64,000 nt of DNA from Gemmatimonadaceae bacterium (GTDB lineage Bacteria; Gemmatimonadota; Gemmatimonadetes; Gemmatimonadales; Gemmatimonadaceae): assembly GCA_020851035.1 (NCBI GenBank), contig JADZDM010000033.1:1-64000 (forward strand). The letters are read 5' to 3'. Positions 24,218-32,161 of this stretch are shown here, in pieces. The translations under genes and the position numbers were made by a program. Positions within the stretch are counted from its first letter, which is position 1. Every line of letters starts with the position of its first letter. Under the pieces are notes generated by a model that was not told where the DNA came from, did no database searches, and worked only from the letters and a program-made list of their open reading frames with translations.

Positions 24218-24731
24218 CGGCGAGCACCTCGGACACGGCGCAGGCCGCGAGCGTGGACCCGAGCCAGGCCTGCGTCGCGGCGACCATGGTGTAGTCCCAC
24301 TCGACGATCGATGCGAGCAGCGTGACGTGGTGGCCTGGCCGCAGCGGTGCGAGGAAGGCCGCGTCGTGGATCCGGATGGCGCGCACCCGCAGCGGGGGCA
24401 GCGCCGCAGGAACGTCGTGTGTGTGGCGGCCGCAGAAGTGGAGCAGGGTGAGCGCCAGCTGCCCCATCGCCTCCACCGTCAGCGCGCCGGGAAACACCGG
24501 ATCACCGGGGAAGTGACCCGTGAACAGTGGCCAGGTGGGGTCCAGCGTCACCGACCCGCGCACTGCGCGCCGGCCGAGGTCGAGGCGATCGATCCCGTCG
24601 ACGAAGAGGAACGGCGCGCGATGTGGCAGCAACTGCTCGATGGCCTGCCGGCCGTGGGCGACGGCGACGCCGGCGTCAGCCGTGAGCAGCGGGTCACGCC
24701 GCAGCGCGCGGTGCTGTGTCTCAGTGAGCAT
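24210..24731 (-). CDS. Hotdog-fold dehydratase, FabZ/FabA-like
   Basis: This 173-residue hotdog-fold protein has LLPHRAPFLFVDGI at about residue 34 and FTGHFPGDPVFPGALTVEAM, which holds the catalytic His and, in VEAMGQ, the acidic residue. This is the FabZ arrangement of 3-hydroxyacyl-ACP dehydratases. In the operon it should supply the enoyl thioester for the FabL-like reductases. ATG 24731 is chosen; the acyltransferase stop lies 11 bp inside the gene. Confidence 0.85.
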   Translation of the reverse strand: MLTETQHRALRRDPLLTADAGVAVAHGRQAIEQLLPHRAPFLFVDGIDRLDLGRRAVRGSVTLDPTWPLFTGHFPGDPVFPGALTVEAMGQLALTLLHFCGRHTHDVPAALPPLRVRAIRIHDAAFLAPLRPGHHVTLLASIVEWDYTMVAATQAWLGSTLAACAVSEVLADD

Positions 24732-25665
24732 GGCGAAGTGCTCGCATGGTCGACTCGAAGTGCTCGGTCGGCGTGGTGTCATGGTCGGTGGCATGGCGCG
24801 CCACCGGCATCCAGGGCTTGCGGAGCAGGTTGTGCAGCACGCGTCCGGGCCCGACCTCCACGAAGCGGGCGTCGGGATGCATCGCGCGGAGACGCTCCAT
24901 CGACTGCCGCCAGCACACGGCGTGCGTCACGTGCCGCGTGAGCCGGTCCACCAGGTCCGCCGGTGTTGGGGAGGGCAGGGGCACCGCGTCGACATTCGGC
25001 AGGTAGACGCCGGCACCGCTGCGCCACGGTGCCGCGCGCAGGTGCTGCTGCAGCACCGGCGCAACCGGGGCGAAGAGTTCGCAGTGCATCGGCAGGCGCG
25101 GCTCGACCAGCACGGCGTCGCCGCACAGATCGTCCCGCACGTGGGCCGCCGCCCACGCGATGGCCGCCGCATCGCCCGCCAGCACGTGCTGGGTCGGCGA
25201 GTTGTGGTTGCTGACGAACAGCCGGCCATGCTGGCGCGCGGCCGGCAGCAGTGCCGCCAGCTCCGCCTCGGTCACGGGGAACACCGTGAGCATCTGCCCG
25301 CGCGGGCCAGCGTCATAGGCGCGTCCGCGTGCACTGACGAGCCGCAGGGCGTCGGTCCACTGCAGCGCGCCGATGTGCACCAGGTGCGCGTATTCCCCCA
25401 GGCTCATGCCGCACGACACGTCGCCCGCGATGCCCCGCTGCTGCACGGCGCGCAGGTGCAACAGGGTGCAGAGGAACACCGACACCTGTGTCTGCCAGTT
25501 GCTGCGGGGGGCACCAGCCAGAGGCGATTCGACGCGCTGGCCGAGGACCTCCGCCGCGTCGCGCAGCAGTCGGGCTCCCCCGTCGGCGAGGTGCGTCGCC
25601 CGCTCCAGCATGCCTGGAACGAGCGAGCTCTGGCCCGGGAACATGAAGACGGTGACTGGCGGCAC
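24721..25665 (-). CDS. Acyltransferase (malonyl-ACP transacylase, FabD/trans-AT-like)
   Basis: This 314-residue protein begins with FMFPGQSS, has nucleophile Ser88 in CGMSLGEYAH (the residue before the Ser is Met rather than the usual His) and catalytic His194 in LPMHCELF. An Arg in LVSARGRAY is where malonyl-specific enzymes bind the carboxylate. It should load malonyl onto the ACP. It is the first gene of the operon. A GTG at 25665 is the most plausible start because the fold begins eight residues later; ATG 25644 lies within the first strand and the open frame above has no protein-like content. Confidence 0.85.
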   Translation of the reverse strand: MPPVTVFMFPGQSSLVPGMLERATHLADGGARLLRDAAEVLGQRVESPLAGAPRSNWQTQVSVFLCTLLHLRAVQQRGIAGDVSCGMSLGEYAHLVHIGALQWTDALRLVSARGRAYDAGPRGQMLTVFPVTEAELAALLPAARQHGRLFVSNHNSPTQHVLAGDAAAIAWAAAHVRDDLCGDAVLVEPRLPMHCELFAPVAPVLQQHLRAAPWRSGAGVYLPNVDAVPLPSPTPADLVDRLTRHVTHAVCWRQSMERLRAMHPDARFVEVGPGRVLHNLLRKPWMPVARHATDHDTTPTEHFESTMRALRHAH

Positions 25666-26011
25666 GGGGACGGTGTGGCGGTCGGTGACGGCGCGCCAGG
25701 CATGCGTCGCCCGGGGCTGTCGTCGTAAGCGCCGGGGGCCTGCGAATCCGGACACCGGCCGTGCCAGGCCCCGTCGCTGACCGGATTCCCCGCCCGGCAA
25801 CGCTTCTGGTGTCATGACGACCGACACGCAGCCGCCCATCCGCCGGGAGGCCGTTACAGAGTTCGGCAGGCCGCCTCGGACGGCGCGGTGTCTCGATGAG
25901 GCCGCTCTCGGGGAGGCGCACGGCCTCCCCGTACGCACGCATCGTGTGCACCTGTATACTCGGGGGGCGCACGCCGATCGGCCGCCGCGCGACCCTTCTC
26001 CATGCCCGTCG
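25666..26011. promoter_or_regulatory. Divergent promoter region of the biosynthetic operon and the sigma factor gene
   Basis: This 346-bp gap separates the first operon gene (minus) from the sigma factor gene (plus). A TATACT hexamer at 25955-25960 is a plausible -10 for the plus-strand gene, about 50 bases before its ATG, but no convincing -35 stands 17 bases before it. No coding potential is seen. All twelve operon genes overlap or nearly touch, so the operon promoter is expected here. Confidence 0.4.
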
Positions 26012-26575
26012 ATGCCAGAGCGAGATGGTCCGATCACCGATCTGCTGAGCCGGTGGCGTGCCGGCGACGCGACCGCGCTCGAACAGCTGCTCCCGATCGT
26101 GTACGACGACCTGCGGCGCGGAGCGGCGGGACAGCTCCGCGGCGAGGCGCCGGGCCACACCCTGACCCCGACGGACGTCGTGCACGAGGCCTATCTCCGC
26201 CTCGTCCGGGCCGAGGTCGAATGGCAGGATCGGGAGCACTTCTTCGCGATGGCGTCCACCGCCATGCGCCGGATCCTCGTCGAGCATGCGCGCCGGCGAC
26301 TGTCGGCCAAGCGCGGCGGTGCGCAGGCGACCATCCCGATCGACAGCCTGCAACTTGCGGCGCCGACCACCGACGAACGATTGCTGGCGCTGGACGAGGC
26401 GCTGACCACGCTCGCGACGATCGAGCCGCGCCTCGCCCGCGTGATCGAATGCCGCTTCTTCCTCGGCATGACGGAAACCGAGGCGGCGGCGGCGCTCGGC
26501 GTCACGGACCGCACCGTCCGCCGCGACTGGATCAAGGCGCGCGGGTGGCTCAAGGTCACGCTCGATGGACCCTGA
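26012..26575 (+). CDS. ECF-type RNA polymerase sigma factor
   Basis: This 187-residue sigma-70-like factor has region 2 with ATALEQLLPIVYDDLRRGA and HTLTPTDVVHEAYLRLV, and region 4 with FLGMTETEAAAALGVTDRTV and the recognition helix ending RDWIKARGWL. Size and sequence fit the ECF group (TIGR02999 type) that is usually encoded next to a Ser/Thr kinase. The kinase gene does follow, overlapping by 11 bp. The gene is divergent from the twelve-gene biosynthetic operon, but a regulatory link is only inference. ATG 26012 gives the family's usual length. Confidence 0.9.
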   Translation: MPERDGPITDLLSRWRAGDATALEQLLPIVYDDLRRGAAGQLRGEAPGHTLTPTDVVHEAYLRLVRAEVEWQDREHFFAMASTAMRRILVEHARRRLSAKRGGAQATIPIDSLQLAAPTTDERLLALDEALTTLATIEPRLARVIECRFFLGMTETEAAAALGVTDRTVRRDWIKARGWLKVTLDGP

Positions 26576-28805
26576 CCGCGGACCGTGGGCGCGTGCCCAT
26601 GCCATCGTCGACGCCGCGCTCGACCAGCCGGCGGACCGGCTCGACGCATTCCTGAGCGACGCCTGCGCCGGCGATGCCGCGCTCGAGTCACGTGTGCGGC
26701 AGTGGCTCTTCGGCATCCAGGCCGCTGCCGCCGATCCCCCGTCGGTGCTGGGCGGGTATCGCCACGCGCCGGCGGAGCCGGTGGGCAGCGCCCCCGACCG
26801 GATCGGGCACTACCGCATCGTGCGCATCCTGGGCACCGGGGGCATGGGCACCGTCTTCGAGGGCGAACGCGACGACGGCACCTTCCGGCACCGGGTCGCG
26901 ATCAAGATGATGCGGCCGGCGATCGCGGGGAGCGGCGAGTTCGTCCAGCGGTTCAACGACGAGCGCCAGATCCTGGCGTCGCTGTCACATCCCAACATCG
27001 CCGGCCTGCTGGACGGCGACGTGACCGCCGACGGTGTGCCGTACTGCGTGCTGGAATACGTCGAGGGGCACACGCTGACGGGGTGGTGTGATGCGCGTGG
27101 CCTCGACCTGCGGGGGCGGATCGCGCTCGTCCGGCAGGTGTGCGGCGCGGTCGGTCACGCGCACACCCGGCTGGTCGTGCATCGCGACATCAAGCCGAGC
27201 AACGTGCTCGTCACGGACGACGGCGTCGTGAAGCTGCTCGACTTCGGCATCGCGCGGCTGATCGACGACTCCGGGGAGCATGCGGCCATCACGCGCCCCG
27301 ATGGCTGGCCCGCCGCGATGACGCCCGAGTACGCCAGTCCCGAGCAGTTCCGTGGCGCCCCGCTCGGCGTGGCAACCGATGTGTACAGCCTCGGCGTGGT
27401 CCTCCACGAGCTCCTCACCGGGGCTCGCCCGTTCCCGGCGGCGCGCGGCTGGCTGGCGCTGCACGATGTCGTGACGCACCAGGAGGCTCCGCTCGTGTCG
27501 TCGGCACCGATCACGCCGGACGACGCGCGCCATCGCGGAGCCTCGGTCACCGCGTTGCGGGCGTTGCTGCGTGGTGATCTCGATTGCGTGGTGGCGCGTG
27601 CGCTCGCGCGCGACCCGGCGCGGCGCTATCGCTCCGTCGACGAACTCGACGCGGACCTCATGCGCTACCTCGCCGGAGAACCGGTGCAGGCGCGCAACGG
27701 CGGGCGCGGGTACCACATCCGGAAGTTCGTCTGGCGCAACCGGGTCGCCGTCGGCGCCGCGGTGATCGCGGCCGTGACGATCCTCACCGCCTCGCTCACG
27801 GCGGTGCTGCAGGCGCGCCGGCTGGCAGCGGTGTCGTCGCAGGCGATGCTGGAGCGGAACGCTGCCCTCGACCTGTCGCGCGTGATGCTCGGTTTCCTCG
27901 AGCTCTCGTGGCCCTGGGATTCCGGCGGGACGACGCGGGCATTACGGCCCCTCCTCGACAGTGCAGGGTCGCGGCTGCTCGATCCGGCTGGCCAGCTCGG
28001 ATCCCGCTATCCCTACCTCCTGCAGTCACTTGCCAGCGGGTACCTCGGGCTGGGTGACTACCCGCGTGCGCTGGCCGTGGAACAACGCGTGCTGCAGCTC
28101 CTCGAGGCACGTGGCGCGCCGCGGGACACACTCGGCCTGGCACGCATGCGAGTGGCGGAATCGCTGCGGCAGTCCGGCCGGACCGACGAGGGACTCGCGC
28201 TCTCGGCGCAGGCGATCGCCGACCTCATGCCGACGCATCCTGTGCTGGTGACCCGACTCCGCATCGCGCGCGCGCGCGGGCTGCGACGTGTCGACCGCGC
28301 GCCTGAGGCCAGTGCGTCACTCGACACGGCCATGCGATCGCTCATGCGCGACTCGACCGGGACGCAGTTGACGCAGGCGAGCGTCTGGGAGGTGCGGGCC
28401 GAACTGGCGCTCGACGCCGGCGAGCTGGATCGCGCCGCCACCTGTTTCCGCCGCTCGCTCGACCTCCGGCTCACGGCGCGGGCGCCGGCGCTGGAGATCG
28501 GCAACGGCTACGGTGACCTCGGCAAGATAGCGCTGCGGCAGGGCGACATCCGCGGCGCGGACTCGCTCGTCACCACCGCCATCGAGCGGAAGAGCGCCGC
28601 AGTGGGACGGGCACATCCCGAGGTGGCCGATGAGGTGGCATCGCTGGCGCAGGTCCGGCTGCGACAGCGTCGCGGGGCGGAGGCGCTCCTCCTGCTCGAG
28701 GAGGCGCTCACCGTCTACCGTGGCGTTGGACGGCAGTCACGGATCGACGGGATCGTGCCCCTGCGCGACTCGCTCCGCAGCGCGCTCCGCGCGGGACGGT
28801 CGTAG
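26565..28805 (+). CDS. Membrane Ser/Thr protein kinase with TPR-type extracytoplasmic domain
   Basis: This 746-residue protein has a Hanks-type kinase domain at about residues 84-370: glycine loop ILGTGGMGTVFEG, VAIKMM lysine, VVHRDIKPSNVL and LLDFGIARL all intact. A transmembrane helix follows at about 390-415 (VAVGAAVIAAVTILTASL). The C-terminal 330 residues are alpha-helical and TPR-like (for example YLGLGDYPRALAVEQRVLQL). Kinases of this type in Gemmatimonadetes, Acidobacteria and Planctomycetes are paired with the kind of ECF sigma factor found just upstream, whose activity they are thought to control. Confidence 0.92.
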   Translation: MDPDRGPWARAHAIVDAALDQPADRLDAFLSDACAGDAALESRVRQWLFGIQAAAADPPSVLGGYRHAPAEPVGSAPDRIGHYRIVRILGTGGMGTVFEGERDDGTFRHRVAIKMMRPAIAGSGEFVQRFNDERQILASLSHPNIAGLLDGDVTADGVPYCVLEYVEGHTLTGWCDARGLDLRGRIALVRQVCGAVGHAHTRLVVHRDIKPSNVLVTDDGVVKLLDFGIARLIDDSGEHAAITRPDGWPAAMTPEYASPEQFRGAPLGVATDVYSLGVVLHELLTGARPFPAARGWLALHDVVTHQEAPLVSSAPITPDDARHRGASVTALRALLRGDLDCVVARALARDPARRYRSVDELDADLMRYLAGEPVQARNGGRGYHIRKFVWRNRVAVGAAVIAAVTILTASLTAVLQARRLAAVSSQAMLERNAALDLSRVMLGFLELSWPWDSGGTTRALRPLLDSAGSRLLDPAGQLGSRYPYLLQSLASGYLGLGDYPRALAVEQRVLQLLEARGAPRDTLGLARMRVAESLRQSGRTDEGLALSAQAIADLMPTHPVLVTRLRIARARGLRRVDRAPEASASLDTAMRSLMRDSTGTQLTQASVWEVRAELALDAGELDRAATCFRRSLDLRLTARAPALEIGNGYGDLGKIALRQGDIRGADSLVTTAIERKSAAVGRAHPEVADEVASLAQVRLRQRRGAEALLLLEEALTVYRGVGRQSRIDGIVPLRDSLRSALRAGRS

Positions 28806-29011
28806 GACGGGAAACCCGTGACCGGGCCGCCGATCGCCTGCCGGACGTGCAGGCACCGCGTCGCCGGGCGCGCGGCGCGGAAACCGACGCTGCGCCTCCT
28901 GCGCCAGTCGAACGCCGGTTGCGCTTCGTGACACAGCGCACGTATCGTGACTTGCATGCGTTCCCGGCGCCGATGGCCGGAGCGACCCTCCCCGGCCCCG
29001 TGAGTGACGCG

Positions 29012-30118
29012 ATGGCAACGCGACGACACTTTGTGCAGAGTGCGGGCATCCTCACGGCCGGACTCCTGGCTGGGTGTGGGGTTGCGCGCAGGGGAGATGG
29101 ACCGGACATGGCTGCAGCGTGGAGAATGCCCGACGAAGCTGAACGTCATTTGCGCACGTGGATGGCATTCGGTGCCAGCGAAGCCATCTGGGGGAGGGCG
29201 CTGCTCCCGGAGGTCCGGCGAAACCTCGCGACGCTGGCCACGACGATTGCCCGCCACGAGCCGGTGTCGATGCTCGTGCGCCCGAACGAGCGCGCGCTGG
29301 CGCGGTCACTGGTGGGGGCAGATGTGGAGCTGGTCGATGTGCCGCTGGACGACCTCTGGGTGCGGGACACCGGACCGACGTTCGTCCTGACCGGCGACGG
29401 GCAGAAGCAGGCGATCGACTTCAACTTCAATGGCTGGGGTAGGAAGCAGGCGCATGCCAGCGATGCGAAGGTCGCGTCCGTCGTGGCGCGCACGTCTCAG
29501 GTTCGCATCATCGGCACCGATCTCGTGCTGGAAGGCGGATGCTTCGAGGTGGACGGCGACGGGACGGCCATCATCACGGAGAGCTGCGTCCTGAACGCCA
29601 ACCGGAATCCCGGCGTCTCGAAGGCCCTGTTCGAGGATCAGCTGATGCCGTTGCTCGGGCTCCGGAAGATCATCTGGCTGCCGGGCATTCGCGGCAAGGA
29701 CATCACCGACGGCCACACGGATTTCTACGCCCGCTTCGCCCGGCCTGGTGTCGTGCTCGCAGGCCATGATCCGGATCCGGCGTCGTACGACCATGCGGTC
29801 ACGGAGCGGCACCTCGAGATGCTGGGATCCGCCACGGACGCACGTGGCCGCAGCCTGGAGGTCATCGTCCTCGACGGGCCGACGACGACCCGGGAGGCCT
29901 ACCTGACCGATGACTTCGCAGCCGGCTACATCGGATACTACGTCTGCAACGGCGCGGTCATCATGCAGGAGTTCGGCGACGCACGGGCAGACCTCGCCGC
30001 GAAGCGTGCCGTGCAGCGCGCATTTCCCGATCGGGTGATCGAACAGATCGCCATCGACGGCATTGCGGCAGGCGGCGGAAGCATTCACTGTGCCACGCAG
30101 CAGGAACCGGCGGTGTGA
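29012..30118 (+). CDS. Agmatine deiminase/peptidyl-arginine deiminase family, exported lipoprotein
   Basis: This 368-residue protein has a Tat signal joined to a lipobox (ATRRHFVQSAGILTAGLLAGC), so it should be exported and lipid-anchored. The catalytic core is complete: LWVRDTGPTFV, LEGGCFEVDGDGT, DGHTDFYARF and the nucleophile Cys in GGGSIHCATQQEP. Agmatine deiminases hydrolyse agmatine to N-carbamoylputrescine in the cytoplasm; the export signal is unusual and leaves open a role on peptidyl-arginine or external agmatine. ATG 29012 is set by the signal. The next gene is a peptidase E-like protein. Confidence 0.85.
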   Translation: MATRRHFVQSAGILTAGLLAGCGVARRGDGPDMAAAWRMPDEAERHLRTWMAFGASEAIWGRALLPEVRRNLATLATTIARHEPVSMLVRPNERALARSLVGADVELVDVPLDDLWVRDTGPTFVLTGDGQKQAIDFNFNGWGRKQAHASDAKVASVVARTSQVRIIGTDLVLEGGCFEVDGDGTAIITESCVLNANRNPGVSKALFEDQLMPLLGLRKIIWLPGIRGKDITDGHTDFYARFARPGVVLAGHDPDPASYDHAVTERHLEMLGSATDARGRSLEVIVLDGPTTTREAYLTDDFAAGYIGYYVCNGAVIMQEFGDARADLAAKRAVQRAFPDRVIEQIAIDGIAAGGGSIHCATQQEPAV

Positions 30119-30213
30119 TGCGCGCGCGTCTGGCGTCACCGCCTGCGCTGACGTGAATCCGCAGGGACTCGGCCGACACCGTGCGCCCATCCGCCACGCC
30201 ATCCCATCCGCAC

Positions 30214-30927
30214 ATGCCACACACCGCAGGCGCCAGCGTCCCCCGCCGCATCCTCATCGCCGGCGGCGGCTTCAACCGCACCTGGATCCGCCACATGGCG
30301 CAGCTCACCGGCAAGCCGCGCCCGCGCATCCTCTACCTCCCTACCGCCGCCGGCGACCACCCCGACGCCATCATCGGCTTCTACGCCGCCTGCGCCACCC
30401 TCGACGTCGAGCCGCTCGTCCAGCGCGTCTTCATCGAGAGCCTCTCCCAGGTCCTCGGCTGGGACGAGGTGCTGCTCTCTGCCGACGCCATCGTCTGCAG
30501 TGGCGGCAACACCCTCAACCAGCAGGCCATCTGGAAGGCGCAGGGCATCGACACCGTCCTCCGCACGGCCTGGGAACGCGGCATCATCCTCGGCGGATCC
30601 AGCGCAGGGTCACTCTGCTGGTTCGAGGAGGGCACCACCGACTCGCGCCCCAGGGCGCTGAGCATCGTGCGCTGCCTGGGCTTCCTGCGCGGCAGCCACT
30701 CGCCTCACTATGACGGCGAGCCGGGGCGACGCCCGCTCTATCACCAGCTGATCGGCAGCGGCGAGATGCAGCCGGGGTACGCCTGCGACAACGACGCCGG
30801 TCTCTACTTCGAGGACAACACGGTGAAGCGCGTCCTCTCCGCGCGCGACGGAGCGAAGGTCTATCATGTGAGCGTGGTGGACGGCACCGTGACCGAGCGC
30901 GTCATGGAGCCCGAACGCCTGACCTGA
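30214..30927 (+). CDS. Peptidase E-like protein (S51 family)
   Basis: This 237-residue class I glutamine-amidotransferase-like fold protein has the nucleophile serine in LGGSSAGSLCWF. N-terminal features are RILIAGGGFNR, YLPTAAGD and VCSGGNTLNQQ. These match peptidase E (alpha-aspartyl dipeptidase) and cyanophycinase relatives. There is no signal peptide. It probably hydrolyses Asp-containing dipeptides. ATG 30214 is used; a GTG at 30181 is in frame. It stands between the deiminase and a Rieske oxygenase, without overlap. Confidence 0.85.
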   Translation: MPHTAGASVPRRILIAGGGFNRTWIRHMAQLTGKPRPRILYLPTAAGDHPDAIIGFYAACATLDVEPLVQRVFIESLSQVLGWDEVLLSADAIVCSGGNTLNQQAIWKAQGIDTVLRTAWERGIILGGSSAGSLCWFEEGTTDSRPRALSIVRCLGFLRGSHSPHYDGEPGRRPLYHQLIGSGEMQPGYACDNDAGLYFEDNTVKRVLSARDGAKVYHVSVVDGTVTERVMEPERLT

Positions 30928-31036
30928 TCGCGCCGGACGGCTGCGCGGTCCGTCATCGCGCGACGGCGCGGCCGCCCGGCGGCGGCGGCGCCGTTCCGCC
31001 CTTTCGCCCGGGCGCACCCCACCTCAGTTTCCGCCC

Positions 31037-32161
31037 ATGCAGCCGTCCATCTCACCAGCCGAGCTGCCGGACTTCACCGCCGGCCACCTCGCGCTCACGC
31101 CGATCGAGCGTGCGGAGACCATCCCCAGCTCATGGTACGTGGACCCGCGGTTCCACGCGGTGGATCGCGACGCCATCTTCGCGCGCACCTGGCAGGGCGT
31201 CGGGCACCTCGGCCAGGTGCGCAACCCGGGTGACTACTTCCTCGCCTCGGTCGCGGACAATTCCATCATCGTGCTGCGCGACCGGGACGGCGCGCTGCGC
31301 GCGTTCTACAACGTGTGCCGCCACCGGGGCGGCCCGCTCGCCATCGAGCGCGAGGGGTGCGTCAAGGCCCTCACCTGCAAGTACCACGGCTGGACCTTCA
31401 TGCTCGACGGCTCGCTGCGCGGCGTGCCGCAGTGGGATCGCGTCGAGCTGTTCGACAAGGGTGACTTCGGGCTGCTGCCGGTGACGGTCGACACGTGGGA
31501 GGACTTCGTGTTCGTGCACCTCGACCCCCACCCGGCGCAGCCGCTCGCGACGGTCATGGGTGGTATCCGCGAGCGCATCGCCCCCATCGACCTCACCACC
31601 AAGACGTTCGTGCGGCGTGTGGACTACGACGTGCAGGCGAACTGGAAGGTCTACATCGACAACTACCTCGAGGGCTACCACATCCCGCATGTGCACCCCG
31701 AGCTGATGACCCTCCTCGACTTCCAGGCCTACGAGACGGAGCTGCACCCGCACTACAGCCTGCAGCACAGCGACCTGGCGGCCGGCGAGAGTGTCTATGC
31801 CGCCGACGGCGGCAAGGCGTGGTACTACTGGGTGTTCCCGAACTTCATGCTGAACATCGCGCCCAACCGCGTGCAGGCCAACCTCGTCACGCCACTGGGG
31901 CACGACCGCTGCCGCGTCACCTTCTGGTACTACTACGACGACGCCGACAACCCGGCGCAGGTCGCGAAGCTGGCCGAGGACGTGCGCTTCTCCGACGAGG
32001 TGCAGGAGGAGGACCGCGAGATCTGCGTGCTGGTGCAGCAGGGGCTCTCGTCGCGCGCCTACGACACGGGCCGCTTCTCGGTGCAGATGGAGACGGGGGT
32101 GCACCAGTTCCAGGGGTTCATCAAGGCCGCGTACCGGGAGTGGGCGCAGGCGCAGTCGTGA
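31037..32161 (+). CDS. Rieske-type aromatic ring-hydroxylating oxygenase alpha subunit
   Basis: This 374-residue oxygenase has a complete Rieske [2Fe-2S] site (C-x-H in NVCRHRGGP at about residue 94, C-x2-H in LTCKYHGWTF). The C-terminal catalytic domain has a mononuclear-iron site around DNYLEGYHIPHVHPEL. The sequence resembles the choline monooxygenase/glycine betaine group and the phenylpropionate dioxygenase alpha subunits. No reductase or ferredoxin gene is adjacent. The stop overlaps the GTG of an APC transporter gene (GTGA), so substrate import and oxidation are probably linked. The substrate is likely an amine or amino acid derivative, which is inference. Confidence 0.87.
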   Translation: MQPSISPAELPDFTAGHLALTPIERAETIPSSWYVDPRFHAVDRDAIFARTWQGVGHLGQVRNPGDYFLASVADNSIIVLRDRDGALRAFYNVCRHRGGPLAIEREGCVKALTCKYHGWTFMLDGSLRGVPQWDRVELFDKGDFGLLPVTVDTWEDFVFVHLDPHPAQPLATVMGGIRERIAPIDLTTKTFVRRVDYDVQANWKVYIDNYLEGYHIPHVHPELMTLLDFQAYETELHPHYSLQHSDLAAGESVYAADGGKAWYYWVFPNFMLNIAPNRVQANLVTPLGHDRCRVTFWYYYDDADNPAQVAKLAEDVRFSDEVQEEDREICVLVQQGLSSRAYDTGRFSVQMETGVHQFQGFIKAAYREWAQAQS

